A DNA stretch of 64,000 nt from Myroides phaeus (GTDB lineage Bacteria; Bacteroidota; Bacteroidia; Flavobacteriales; Flavobacteriaceae): assembly GCF_009799805.1 (NCBI RefSeq), contig NZ_CP047050.1, forward strand, positions 1,998,001 through 2,062,000. The letters run 5' to 3'. How positions within the stretch are numbered: the stretch's first letter is position 1; each line of letters begins with the position of its first letter. This document shows positions 1 through 7,955 of the stretch, piece after piece. The position numbers were made by a program, and so were the translations under genes. A model generated the notes under the pieces. That model searched no databases, was not told where the DNA came from, and saw nothing but the letters and a program-made list of their open reading frames with translations.

Positions 1-209
1 TTACAAAACCGCTGTTTGTTGTACAAGGTGCTAATGACCCAAGGGTTAAGATTGCCGAGTCTGACCAGATTGTTGAAGCGTTAAGAAATAAAGGGTTTGA
101 CGTTCCTTATATGGTGAAATACGACGAGGGACACGGGTTTTCAAAAGAAGAAAACAGTATCTCTTTTTACAAATGTATGATGGGGTTTGTATCAGAACAC
201 TTGAAATAA
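1..209 (+). CDS. C-terminal end of an alpha/beta-hydrolase peptidase, probably S9 prolyl oligopeptidase family (partial)
   Basis: The gene enters from the left edge, so only about 68 C-terminal residues are visible. They read KPLFVVQGANDPRV, then YDEGHGFS, which is the usual end of an S9 serine peptidase: the Asp of the catalytic triad in GANDPRV and the catalytic His in EGHGF. The Ser nucleophile lies outside the window. The family cleaves peptides after the propeller or N-terminal domain, usually in the periplasm in this group. A strong terminator follows directly. The family call is good, but the exact substrate cannot be given from this fragment. Confidence 0.8.
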   Translation, partial: TKPLFVVQGANDPRVKIAESDQIVEALRNKGFDVPYMVKYDEGHGFSKEENSISFYKCMMGFVSEHLK

Positions 210-217
210 TAAAGATA

Positions 218-246
218 AGCTGTCTTGTAAAAGGCAGCTTTTTTTA
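218..246 (+). terminator. Intrinsic terminator after the S9 peptidase gene
   Basis: A 9-bp stem AGCTGTCTT/AAGGCAGCT (one G-T pair) with a 4-nt loop is followed by a run of seven T. Confidence 0.85.
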
Positions 247-354
247 TGCTTTGTTGTTACTTGTCTTGCCGCGTGTATTTAAGTTAAAGTGTAGCTTGTG
301 TATCGCATTTTAAGGTGATTTATTGTGTTGTAAAAGCAACTTTAGTAAAATTAA

Positions 355-389
355 TTGCTTTTATTTCTGTGTTTTATGCTTTATGTTTG
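355..389 (+). promoter_or_regulatory. Putative Bacteroidetes-type promoter of the secreted protein gene
   Basis: TATGTTTG at 382-389 matches the -7 consensus TAnnTTTG, with TTG at 355-357, 24 nt upstream, slightly longer than usual. The predicted start of transcription is near 394, just before the ATG at 408, which argues against any start codon upstream of the box. Confidence 0.5.
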
Positions 390-407
390 TCAACTAAACA
401 CAACACG

Positions 408-1220
408 ATGAAATACACACTAATCGGAGTTTTGAGCTTGTTGAGCGTTTTAAGTGCTAATGCACAGACTCCAAAAAACTATGTAGAAGATACGCGCAAT
501 ATTGCCAAAGGGAATATTGTGATGACTGATCTTGTAAAAAAAGGAGAAGATACCATTGTTGTAAACTACTTTGACGGAATTTTCCCAACGACGGATACGG
601 AGGGTTGGACAAGAAAAATGGTGATTAAGGGAGAGAAACAGGGTAAAGATTATATTGTAACAAGTGATGTTTTTACAAAAGATGCAGCTGCTAATACTGC
701 TGATGAAAAGCGTTATTCTAACAGTGTGCGTACGTATAAATATAAAGATGCAAAGAAATACACAACGGTAACTACCTTTTTTATTGAAGATGGTTTGTTA
801 GAAACTAAAATATCAGACCAGAAGCAAAGTAGATATGAGTGCCATAATGTAGAGGGAACTAAGGTGGCTGATGCGAGTTGTTTTGTAACAATGGACAAAG
901 AAAATGCTGCTAAAAATAGAGAATTAGTTACTTGTACATTACGCGATGAGGCAATAGCTATTTACAACGAGTACAAGTACACAATTCCTTTGGTGATTAT
1001 GACGCAGGTTAGTATTGACCCAAAAACAGGAGAGAAGAAGTTGTTTTTTGACGACTTGACAAAGTTTAGTATTTCAAAAGAAGACAATGATGTTATTGCA
1101 AAGCGATTAACGGCTGTAGTTGATGCCTTGCCAAATGAGGAGTTTACCTTTCCAAAAGACAGAAATGGCAACGTATATCCGTTGAATTTCTCAGTTCCCC
1201 TGAAATTTAGATTGAAATAA
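408..1220 (+). CDS. Secreted protein of unknown function
   Basis: Encodes 270 residues starting with a clear Sec signal peptide: MKYTLIG, a hydrophobic core, then cleavage after SANA before QTPKN. The mature part has no motif that I recognise; it is rich in Lys, Asp and Thr and looks like a soluble beta-rich domain. An in-frame start at 315 would add about 31 residues ahead of the signal peptide, but the promoter-like box at 382-389 lies inside that extension, so 408 is preferred. It stands alone between two terminators. Function is not known. Confidence 0.8.
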   Translation: MKYTLIGVLSLLSVLSANAQTPKNYVEDTRNIAKGNIVMTDLVKKGEDTIVVNYFDGIFPTTDTEGWTRKMVIKGEKQGKDYIVTSDVFTKDAAANTADEKRYSNSVRTYKYKDAKKYTTVTTFFIEDGLLETKISDQKQSRYECHNVEGTKVADASCFVTMDKENAAKNRELVTCTLRDEAIAIYNEYKYTIPLVIMTQVSIDPKTGEKKLFFDDLTKFSISKEDNDVIAKRLTAVVDALPNEEFTFPKDRNGNVYPLNFSVPLKFRLK

Positions 1221-1228
1221 TAAAGAAA

Positions 1229-1257
1229 AGCTACCTCATTTAAGGTAGCTTTTTTTG
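1229..1257 (+). terminator. Intrinsic terminator after the secreted protein gene
   Basis: Stem AGCTACCT/AGGTAGCT with a 6-nt loop and a T run; the A run on the other side could also serve the convergent acetyltransferase gene. Confidence 0.85.
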
Positions 1258-1306
1258 TATTTATAAGTAATGTGTTTGTACTGTTTATTTAACGTAAGTG
1301 TCCTAA

Positions 1307-1729
1307 TTAATTATACTGCATAACAAACTCTTCTTTGTTTGTTTCTTCATCAAGGCGCGTTTCAAGAACTACAAACCCTTGCTTTTTGTAGAATGCCACT
1401 GCGTTAACATTATCCACATAAACACTAAGTTGCAAAGAAGAATAGTTCTCTTTTGCCCACGCGATTAGTTGTTTTCCAATGCCTTTTCCCTGTGTAGTAG
1501 GTAGAACAAAAATAGCCGCAAGGTAACTATCCACCAAAGAGATAAATCCCACTATTTTACCATTTTCTTCGTAAACCAATGTATTGCTTGATGGTATGTA
1601 AACATCCCTCATAGCAGGTACTTTTGACTTCCAATAATTTGCAGGAATAAAGTTGTGCGCTTTAATAGAAGCAGTAAGCCAAATATCAATTACTTGTTGG
1701 CAGTCGTTTATATGATAAGGTCTAATCAT
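1307..1729 (-). CDS. GNAT-family N-acetyltransferase
   Basis: A 140-residue protein beginning MIRPYHINDCQQVIDIW, the normal beta1-alpha1 start of a small GNAT enzyme. Motif A, with the pyrophosphate-binding QGKGIGKQLI, is near residues 85-95, followed by the VDNVNAVAFYKKQGF segment typical of YjaB/PhnO-like acetyltransferases. It would transfer an acetyl group from acetyl-CoA to an amine; the substrate is unknown. A longer start at 1759 adds MKFISLFNQK, which does not belong to the fold. The 5' part of this gene is duplicated almost perfectly at 3453-3620. Transcribed divergently from the lipoprotein gene at 2006. Confidence 0.88.
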   Translation of the reverse strand: MIRPYHINDCQQVIDIWLTASIKAHNFIPANYWKSKVPAMRDVYIPSSNTLVYEENGKIVGFISLVDSYLAAIFVLPTTQGKGIGKQLIAWAKENYSSLQLSVYVDNVNAVAFYKKQGFVVLETRLDEETNKEEFVMQYN

Positions 1730-2005
1730 TTTTTGATTGAATAAGGAGATAAACTTCAAAGATATAAAGACTTTAAGAAGTTTTATTGTTTAATGATTGT
1801 ACTATCTGATTAATATTGATTAGAAGTGAATCATAAAAATATAGTAATATTTCTTGTGACAAAGAAGAATGGTAACTTCATTGTCTTTTTAGTGTTGTTT
1901 TATTTATTTTAATTGTTTATTCTTTATTTTTCGGTAAAAAAATAATAATTATTTATTTTTATGATTTATTATAGGTATTTTTAACAAAATTAAAAAATTG
2001 CCTAA

Positions 2006-3019
2006 ATGAAAAAGTTAGTTTACTTATTTGCATGTACTGCATTATTTGCAGCTTGTTCAAGCGATGATTCAAATGTAGAGTCAGAGGTAGTACCACCTGT
2101 GGTGATTGAGCCTACTAAATCAAAAGTTGTTTTTTCAACTTATGATAACACGAATAGAATAAGCTATTTATATGAATTAAACCCGGTAGATGGTCAGTAT
2201 GAGAAAATAAAAGAGTTTAAAGAGTCTGAAATTGATAATTTACAGAACTTTAGTTACGATGCTACTAATAAGATTTTCTACGGAATTTCATCAGAACAAA
2301 AATTGTTGAAATTTGATTTAGAAAAGAAGGAGACAATTTCTATAAAAACTATAACACCTGATTTTGGAGTAGATATTGATTATTCTTTTATTGATAAAAG
2401 AGGGAAGATGTTTGCTTATGGGTATAATAAAATGAATCCTCTTTTGTTTAACAACTTTATTTCTATTGACAAAGAAATGGCAACAGGAATAAAAGGAAAT
2501 TCAAGCAAAGAATTAAGTAAAATGTTGGTTGGTAATTCGATATTTTATTACACATATAATGAGCAACAAGATAAAGTAGTAGCGTTATTTGAAAGTTTCA
2601 ACAGAGAAGCAGATACGAGTGATTTTTCTTTATTGTTGCTTAATCCTACAAACCTTGAGGAGTTTGATACACAAAAGGAGAAAAACACTATTGTAATTAA
2701 ACAATTAGATCATTTAGCAGATACTTTTGGTATAGTGGTAGATAAGAATCAAAACTATTATATAGGTTATGAAGTATACGATGAGGATGAGGTCGCGTTT
2801 ATAGATACAACTACAGGTGAACTACATAAATTGTTTAATTTATATAGTATTTACGGAATGACGTATGATAAGAATAGTAATTCTCTTTATGTATTCAGTA
2901 AAGAAAAAAATGATAAAGTGTATTTTACAGCTTACAATATCGATACGAAAGAAAAAAGATCAATTGAATTAAAAGGTAATGATTTTGAAGTTTTTGGATT
3001 AACAGTTATTAATGAGTAG
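2006..3019 (+). CDS. Probable surface lipoprotein, paralogue of 3907-4911 (first copy)
   Basis: 337 residues. A lipoprotein signal (KKLVYLFACTALFAAC) places the lipidated Cys at residue 16. The following SSDDSN resembles the negatively charged export signal that sends flavobacterial lipoproteins to the outer face of the outer membrane; surface exposure is an inference. The rest has repeated short beta-strand motifs (YELNPVDGQY, LLKFDLEKKET, YDKNSNSLYVF) compatible with a beta-propeller, but I recognise no named family. It is clearly similar along its whole length to the protein at 3907-4911, and a third, decayed copy of its beginning sits at 3325-3458. Role unknown. Confidence 0.85.
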   Translation: MKKLVYLFACTALFAACSSDDSNVESEVVPPVVIEPTKSKVVFSTYDNTNRISYLYELNPVDGQYEKIKEFKESEIDNLQNFSYDATNKIFYGISSEQKLLKFDLEKKETISIKTITPDFGVDIDYSFIDKRGKMFAYGYNKMNPLLFNNFISIDKEMATGIKGNSSKELSKMLVGNSIFYYTYNEQQDKVVALFESFNREADTSDFSLLLLNPTNLEEFDTQKEKNTIVIKQLDHLADTFGIVVDKNQNYYIGYEVYDEDEVAFIDTTTGELHKLFNLYSIYGMTYDKNSNSLYVFSKEKNDKVYFTAYNIDTKEKRSIELKGNDFEVFGLTVINE

Positions 3020-3064
3020 TCTTAAAATAACCAAACAAGATTAATAGTTTATAATTATAGAGTA

Positions 3065-3102
3065 AAACAGTAGTAGACATAAGTTTACTGCTGTTTTTTT
3101 TT
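3065..3102 (+). terminator. Intrinsic terminator after the first lipoprotein gene
   Basis: An 11-bp stem AAACAGTAGTA/TACTGCTGTTT with one G-T pair and a run of nine T. Confidence 0.85.
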
Positions 3103-3324
3103 CGATATGTTTTGAGCTTTTGGTTAAATACTTGATTAGGAATAAGGGGGGCTTTTACTAATATAGTTTGTACTGATAATAAGTTTTGATAACCTATTTT
3201 CGTTATAAATACTTGTTTTAAGGCTATTTTAGTGTGTTTTTATCTAATTTAATTGTTTACTTGGATTTTCTATTGTTTGGTTATTGATAGAAATAATTAA
3301 CTATTTATTTACGAGTAATTTAAT

Positions 3325-3458
3325 AGTTAATTTACTTATTTGTATATACGGCATTATATGCTGCTTGTTCAAGCTATGATTCAAATCAAGAGCAGAAGTA
3401 CCACCACCTTCGGTGATTAAGCCTACTAACTCAAAAGTTGTTGTTTCAAAGAATTTTC
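3325..3458 (+). pseudogene. Decayed 5' end of a third lipoprotein copy
   Basis: The sequence matches the first ~130 nt of the lipoprotein gene at 3907 (TTACTTATTTG, GCATTATATGCTGC, TTGTTCAAGC and onward), but the start codon region is lost, an in-frame TAA appears (GTGATTAAGCC), and small indels break the frame. It ends inside the shared hexamer ATTTTC, where the sequence switches abruptly to the inverted acetyltransferase fragment. It is non-functional. Confidence 0.85.
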
Positions 3459-3620
3459 TTCGTAAACCAATGTATTGCTTGATGGTATGTAAACATCCCT
3501 CATAGCAGGTACTTTTGACTTCCAATAATTTGCAGGAATAAAGTTGTGCGCTTTAATAGAAGCAGTAAGCCAAATATCGATTACTTGTTGGCAGTCGTTT
3601 ATATGATAAGGTCTAATCAT
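3453..3620 (-). pseudogene. Truncated duplicate of the GNAT acetyltransferase gene at 1307-1729
   Basis: 168 nt match 1562-1729 at every position but one (A at 1688, G at 3579). They encode the first 56 residues, MIRPYHINDC to VYEEN, and the frame then runs into lipoprotein-derived DNA and stops. The motif A region that binds acetyl-CoA is missing, so no active enzyme can be made. The near identity shows that the duplication is recent or has been homogenised by gene conversion. Confidence 0.9.
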
Positions 3621-3906
3621 TTAAGAGTTCTAAGTGGTTTAAATTATAAGTTTTAGTAAAGGTATAGGGGCTATTAGAGGTTTTATTGTAAAATGAAAGT
3701 ACCATCTGATAATTATTGACTAAAAATGACTTGAAAAACATTAAAAAATGTGACAAAGACGATTAAAAAAAGTTAGTTGTCTATTGATTAAAATGTGTTT
3801 TTAATGATTTAAAGTCTATGTCTTTTAGTTATCAATAAAAAGCTTTTTTGGTTTATAAATAAACTTTATTATCATTAATTTTAACTAAAATTTAAAAATA
3901 GTCTAA

Positions 3907-4911
3907 ATGAAAAAGTTAATTTACTTATTTGCATGTACGGCATTATTTGCTGCCTGTTCAAGCGATGATTCAAATCAAGAGCCAGAAGTAACACCACCTG
4001 CTGTGACTGAGCCTACTAAATCAAAAGTTATTGTTTCTAAGAATTTTCCTGATAAAAGAGGAATTGGTTTATATGAATTAGATCCTTCAAATGGTAAATT
4101 TGAAATGATAAAGGAGTTTGAGGAAATTGATAATATGGAAAGCATTAATTATGATGCTGTTGATAAAAAATTGTATGGTATTTCCTTTGAAAATCAATTG
4201 TTGAAGTTCGATTTGGAAAAGAAGGAAACAGTTTTTATTAAAGACATAACACCAACTTTAGAAGTTGATATTGATTATTCTTTTATTGATAAAAGAGGAG
4301 AATTACTTGCTTATGGATATGATAGAGGACAATTTGATGTATTTAATAGTTTCATCACAATAGATAAGGAAAAAGCGATAGGTACACCGAAAGGCGTAAG
4401 TAAAGAGTTGAATAAGAAATTAGAGGATGCATCAATCTTTTATTTAACGTATAATGAACAGCAAGATAGAGTCGTTGCTTTTTGTGAAGAAAGTGACTAT
4501 GAAAAAGGAGTAACTAACTTTTCATTGTTATTGCTTAATCCTCATAATCTTGCAGATTTCGATACAAAAACAGAGGAAAAAACTATCACTATTAAAGAAT
4601 TAAATTATCAGTCAAATGCTCATGGTATTGTTGTAGATAAAAATCAAAACTATTTCATAGCTTATGATAAACTAGATACTAATATTGTTGCTCTTGTTGA
4701 TACAAAAACAGGTGAATTGAATAATTTGTTAGAGTTATTTAATCTTGAGGTAATGACGTATGATAAGAATATGAACTCTCTTTATTTTATAAGTGGAAGT
4801 AGAGAAGACAAGAAACTTTTCACAGCTTACAATATAGATACAAAAGAAAAAAGTGTATTTGTATTAGGAGACGATGAAAAATCGAATACTGGAATGATAG
4901 TTATAAACTAA
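3907..4911 (+). CDS. Probable surface lipoprotein, paralogue of 2006-3019 (second copy)
   Basis: 334 residues with the same lipoprotein signal as its neighbour (KKLIYLFACTALFAAC, Cys at 16) and the same SSDDSN sorting tail. The body follows the first copy closely, with shared blocks such as DIDYSFIDKRG, FSLLLLNP, VVDKNQNY and TAYNIDTKEK, and diverges mainly in loops. Gene copies at different stages (two intact, one decayed) suggest an expanding and decaying lipoprotein array. The 5' flank also resembles that of the first copy just before the ATG. Function unknown; surface location is inferred. Confidence 0.85.
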   Translation: MKKLIYLFACTALFAACSSDDSNQEPEVTPPAVTEPTKSKVIVSKNFPDKRGIGLYELDPSNGKFEMIKEFEEIDNMESINYDAVDKKLYGISFENQLLKFDLEKKETVFIKDITPTLEVDIDYSFIDKRGELLAYGYDRGQFDVFNSFITIDKEKAIGTPKGVSKELNKKLEDASIFYLTYNEQQDRVVAFCEESDYEKGVTNFSLLLLNPHNLADFDTKTEEKTITIKELNYQSNAHGIVVDKNQNYFIAYDKLDTNIVALVDTKTGELNNLLELFNLEVMTYDKNMNSLYFISGSREDKKLFTAYNIDTKEKSVFVLGDDEKSNTGMIVIN

Positions 4912-4912
4912 A

Positions 4913-4947
4913 AAAAAGGTTGTTATTTTTAAAATAACAACCTTTTT
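4913..4947. terminator. Bidirectional terminator between the lipoprotein and the small membrane protein gene
   Basis: A nearly perfect stem of about 14 bp, AAAAGGTTGTTAT and its complement, flanked by A and T runs, lies between two convergent genes. Confidence 0.9.
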
Positions 4948-4950
4948 TGT

Positions 4951-5184
4951 TTAATTCAATACTTTCACACCTTTCATAAAGATCCAACGCATACAGATCT
5001 TATCACCTTTCTCAGTTTTGAATACTTTAAACTGTGGAGCTAAGATAGTAGCGATAACCGCACTTACCAATGGACCCCAAAAGCCTTGTAAATCCGTAAA
5101 TTGAACAATGATAACTCTTGCTATAATAAATAAGATAGCAAAGCTAACAAACTGCAAAATGATAGTCTTTGTATTAACGCTCAT
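4951..5184 (-). CDS. Small conserved inner-membrane protein
   Basis: 77 residues with two predicted membrane helices, about residues 7-28 (ILQFVSFAILFIIARVII) and 34-50 (GFWGPLVSAVIATILAP), followed by a basic tail. It starts 3 nt after the stop of the upstream methyltransferase gene on the same strand, so the two are probably cotranscribed. It resembles the small two-helix hypothetical proteins common in flavobacteria. No function can be read from the sequence. Confidence 0.8.
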   Translation of the reverse strand: MSVNTKTIILQFVSFAILFIIARVIIVQFTDLQGFWGPLVSAVIATILAPQFKVFKTEKGDKICMRWIFMKGVKVLN

Positions 5185-5187
5185 GAT

Positions 5188-6351
5188 CTATTGATTATCT
5201 GTTATATATTTTCCTTTTTTACTTCCAGCATACAACTCGTATTTTACAAAACGAGCCTCTAACTTACCGTTGAAAAGTTTAATCTTTCTCGATGGTCTTA
5301 ATCCAACAAATTTCAACGCTTCTACGTTACCCGTAATAAACCAAGCTTCAGTACCCGGATATCCTTGTTTTAACGTATCTCCAATTTCTCTGTAAAAACG
5401 CTCTAAGTCAATGTCCAAACGCTCTCCATACGGTGGGTTAAACACCATATGTAGTGGTCCTTCTGTTTCCTTACTTGAGTCAAAGAAGTTAGCCGTTTCA
5501 ATCTGAATATACTCCTCTAAGTTAGCATTTCTCACGTTGTCAATTGCTTTTAATACAGCAGACGGCGCTTTGTCATACCCTTTAATTGTATAATGAAACT
5601 CGCGTACTCTTTTTAATAGCGATTCCTGTATTTTGTCAAATAAGTCAGCATCCCAATCGTTCCAACGCTCAAAAGCAAACTCTTTTCTGTTGATATTAGC
5701 AGGAATATTACAAGCAATCATAGCTGCTTCTGTCAAGATTGTACCCGAACCACACATTGGGTCGATAAAATCTGTTCTACCATCCCAACCTGACATTAAC
5801 AACATTCCAGCTGCTAACACCTCATTAATCGGCGCAATATTCGTAGCTGTTTTATACCCACGGTGGTGTAATGAAGCCCCAGACGAGTCAAGAGATACCG
5901 TACACATATCTTGTTGTAAGTGGATATTAATTCTTAAATCAGGGAAGTCTTTGTCGATATTAGGACGTTTTCCCAATTTGTTTCTGAACTGGTCAACAAT
6001 AGCATCCTTCGCTTTTAAAGCAACGAATTGTGAGTTGTTGAAGTTGTCAGAAAACACCGTAGCGTCAATTACGAACGATTGATGAGCAGAAATATACTCT
6101 GACCAATCAATAGTTTGAACACCTCTATATAAGTTTTCCTCATTATAAACTGCAAAGCTTGAAATAGGTTTAAGTATCTTCAAAGCTGTTCTAAGGCCTA
6201 AGTTTGCTTTATACATAAAGCCCTTATCTCCTTTAAAACTAACCATACGCGTTCCCGGTTTCACATCTACTGCACCTAATAATTGCAATTCTTTTACTAA
6301 TACATCTTCAAAACCAAAGAATGTCTTAGCAACCATTTTAAAATTCTCCAT
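5188..6351 (-). CDS. THUMP-domain class I SAM-dependent RNA methyltransferase (RlmL N-terminal/TrmN-like)
   Basis: 387 residues. The N-terminal ~160 residues form a ferredoxin-like plus THUMP RNA-binding region; the C-terminal part is a UPF0020-type methyltransferase with the SAM-binding motif DPMCGSGTILTEAAM near residue 200 and the catalytic NPPY in FNPPYGERL near residue 310. NPPY enzymes with THUMP methylate N2 of guanine in 23S rRNA (RlmL, m2G2445) or tRNA (Trm14/TrmN). The length matches the single-domain form lacking the RlmK half. The exact target is not certain. Confidence 0.9.
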   Translation of the reverse strand: MENFKMVAKTFFGFEDVLVKELQLLGAVDVKPGTRMVSFKGDKGFMYKANLGLRTALKILKPISSFAVYNEENLYRGVQTIDWSEYISAHQSFVIDATVFSDNFNNSQFVALKAKDAIVDQFRNKLGKRPNIDKDFPDLRINIHLQQDMCTVSLDSSGASLHHRGYKTATNIAPINEVLAAGMLLMSGWDGRTDFIDPMCGSGTILTEAAMIACNIPANINRKEFAFERWNDWDADLFDKIQESLLKRVREFHYTIKGYDKAPSAVLKAIDNVRNANLEEYIQIETANFFDSSKETEGPLHMVFNPPYGERLDIDLERFYREIGDTLKQGYPGTEAWFITGNVEALKFVGLRPSRKIKLFNGKLEARFVKYELYAGSKKGKYITDNQ

Positions 6352-6407
6352 CTTTATTGTTATATAAGGAATAATTTACTTCATCTAATTAATCCACAAA
6401 AATAAAG

Positions 6408-6415
6408 TAAATTTG
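6408..6415 (+). promoter_or_regulatory. -7 promoter element of the 6445 methyltransferase gene
   Basis: TAAATTTG matches TAnnTTTG, 30 nt upstream of the ATG. No clear TTG is seen at -33. Confidence 0.4.
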
Positions 6416-6444
6416 TAGGCTAATAAAAGATTTAAAACAAAAGT

Positions 6445-7176
6445 ATGTCAAAAGAGAACAAAGCTTGGTATGTATCGTGGTTTGATACCCCTTATTACCA
6501 TACTTTATACAAAGATAGGGATTACGCAGAAGCACAAATGTTAATTGATAACTTAAGTCACTACTTAAATTTAGAGGAAGACGCTAAGATTTTAGATTTA
6601 GCTTGTGGTAAAGGAAGACATTCTGTTTACTTAAACAAATTGGGATACGACGTAACGGGAGTTGACTTATCTGGCAATAGTATCGAAAGTGCTAAAGAAT
6701 TTGAAAGTGATACACTTCATTTTCACGTACACGATATGAGAGAACCGTTAACGCAGAAATACGACGCTATATTAAACTTATTTACAAGTTTTGGGTATTT
6801 TCAAGATCCAGCAGATAATGCTCGTACGTTAGATGCTATTCACCAAAGTTTGTCTGAATACGGATTAGCAGTTATCGACTTTATGAATGTTGATAAAGTA
6901 ATTGCTAACCTTGTTCCTTCTGAAGTGAAAACAGTAGATGGAATTGATTTCCATATTACGCGTAAATACGAAGATGGGTTTATCATTAAAAACATTGTAT
7001 TTGACGCAGACGGTGAACACCACGACTATACTGAAAAAGTAAAAGCATTGCGATTAGAGGATTTTGAAGAAATGATGAATGAAAAAGAAATTTATCTATT
7101 AGATGTGTTTGGTGATTACAAACTAAGAAAATTCTATAAAAACGAATCAGATCGATTAATCATGATTTTCAAATAA
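6445..7176 (+). CDS. Class I SAM-dependent methyltransferase
   Basis: 243 residues with a Rossmann-type methyltransferase fold: motif I ILDLACGKGRHSVYL near residues 50-64, the acidic end of strand 2 in VTGVDLS, and a post-II segment FHVHDMREPL. The C-terminal half has the beta-rich cap (EKVKALRLEDFEEMM) seen in methyltransferase_11/25 proteins acting on small molecules. The acceptor is unknown. The ZIP transporter gene begins 4 nt after its stop, so the two form an operon, although the functional link is unclear. Confidence 0.87.
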   Translation: MSKENKAWYVSWFDTPYYHTLYKDRDYAEAQMLIDNLSHYLNLEEDAKILDLACGKGRHSVYLNKLGYDVTGVDLSGNSIESAKEFESDTLHFHVHDMREPLTQKYDAILNLFTSFGYFQDPADNARTLDAIHQSLSEYGLAVIDFMNVDKVIANLVPSEVKTVDGIDFHITRKYEDGFIIKNIVFDADGEHHDYTEKVKALRLEDFEEMMNEKEIYLLDVFGDYKLRKFYKNESDRLIMIFK

Positions 7177-7180
7177 GCCT

Positions 7181-7903
7181 ATGGTTTATATCATTCCTTT
7201 AGTTTCAGTAATAATAGGGTATCTAATAGCAGTGATATTAGAACCTAAGAACAAAAAAAACTTAAAGCTATTAATGGCTTTTAGTGGATCATTCTTATTA
7301 ACATTAACCGTTACACACCTTTTACCAGATGTGTATCAGTACAATCACGTTACCCCATTAGTAGAACAAGCTGCTGATGCTCACGGTCATAACCACGCAT
7401 CAGGAAACATCGGGTTCTTCATTATGATAGGGATTGTGTTTCAGATTGTCTTAGAATATTTTTCTAAAGGTGTAGAACACGGACACGTTCACGTACACGA
7501 CAAATTTGATAAAATTCCGTGGTTGTTGTTTATTAGTTTGTGTATCCACGCGTTATTTGAGGGAATGCCAGTCAGTCAGCACGAGGAGCTTGCGTGGGGA
7601 ATTGGGATACACCATTTGCCTATTGCAGTGATTCTAACCGCATTTTTTATCAATGCGCATATGAGTAAAAAATCAGTGTTATTTTTTATGCTTGTGTTTT
7701 CAGTAATGACACCTTTGGGTACTTTGATTTCTGGTAATGTAGACTTTTTAAGTCATTACTACGCCGAGATATCAGCCATTGTGGTAGGTATTTTATTCCA
7801 CATTTCGTCTACTATCATTTTTGAAAGTAACGAAGAACACTCGTTTAATATCAATAAGCTTATCGCTATTATCATTGGGGTGATAGCCGCTTATTTTATA
7901 TAA
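7181..7903 (+). CDS. ZIP-family divalent metal (zinc) transporter
   Basis: 240 residues, about seven to eight membrane helices. Conserved ZIP features are visible: SFLLTLTVTHLLPD in helix 2, a His-rich loop (HGHNH near residue 69 and HGHVHVHD near residue 106), and the metal-binding signature HALFEGMPVS near residue 127 with a further HHLP motif. ZIP proteins move Zn2+ or other divalent cations into the cytoplasm. The gene follows the methyltransferase gene by 4 nt and ends at a strong terminator. No Zur-like operator was identified. Confidence 0.9.
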   Translation: MVYIIPLVSVIIGYLIAVILEPKNKKNLKLLMAFSGSFLLTLTVTHLLPDVYQYNHVTPLVEQAADAHGHNHASGNIGFFIMIGIVFQIVLEYFSKGVEHGHVHVHDKFDKIPWLLFISLCIHALFEGMPVSQHEELAWGIGIHHLPIAVILTAFFINAHMSKKSVLFFMLVFSVMTPLGTLISGNVDFLSHYYAEISAIVVGILFHISSTIIFESNEEHSFNINKLIAIIIGVIAAYFI

Positions 7904-7910
7904 GAACACA

Positions 7911-7944
7911 AAAGAGACGATATGCGAATATCGTCTCTTTTTTT
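7911..7944. terminator. Bidirectional terminator between zip and the 417-aa protein gene
   Basis: A perfect 13-bp stem AAAGAGACGATAT with a GCGA tetraloop is followed by a T run on the plus strand; the A run on the other side is shorter. Confidence 0.92.
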
Positions 7945-7955
7945 GTACTCTTTTT

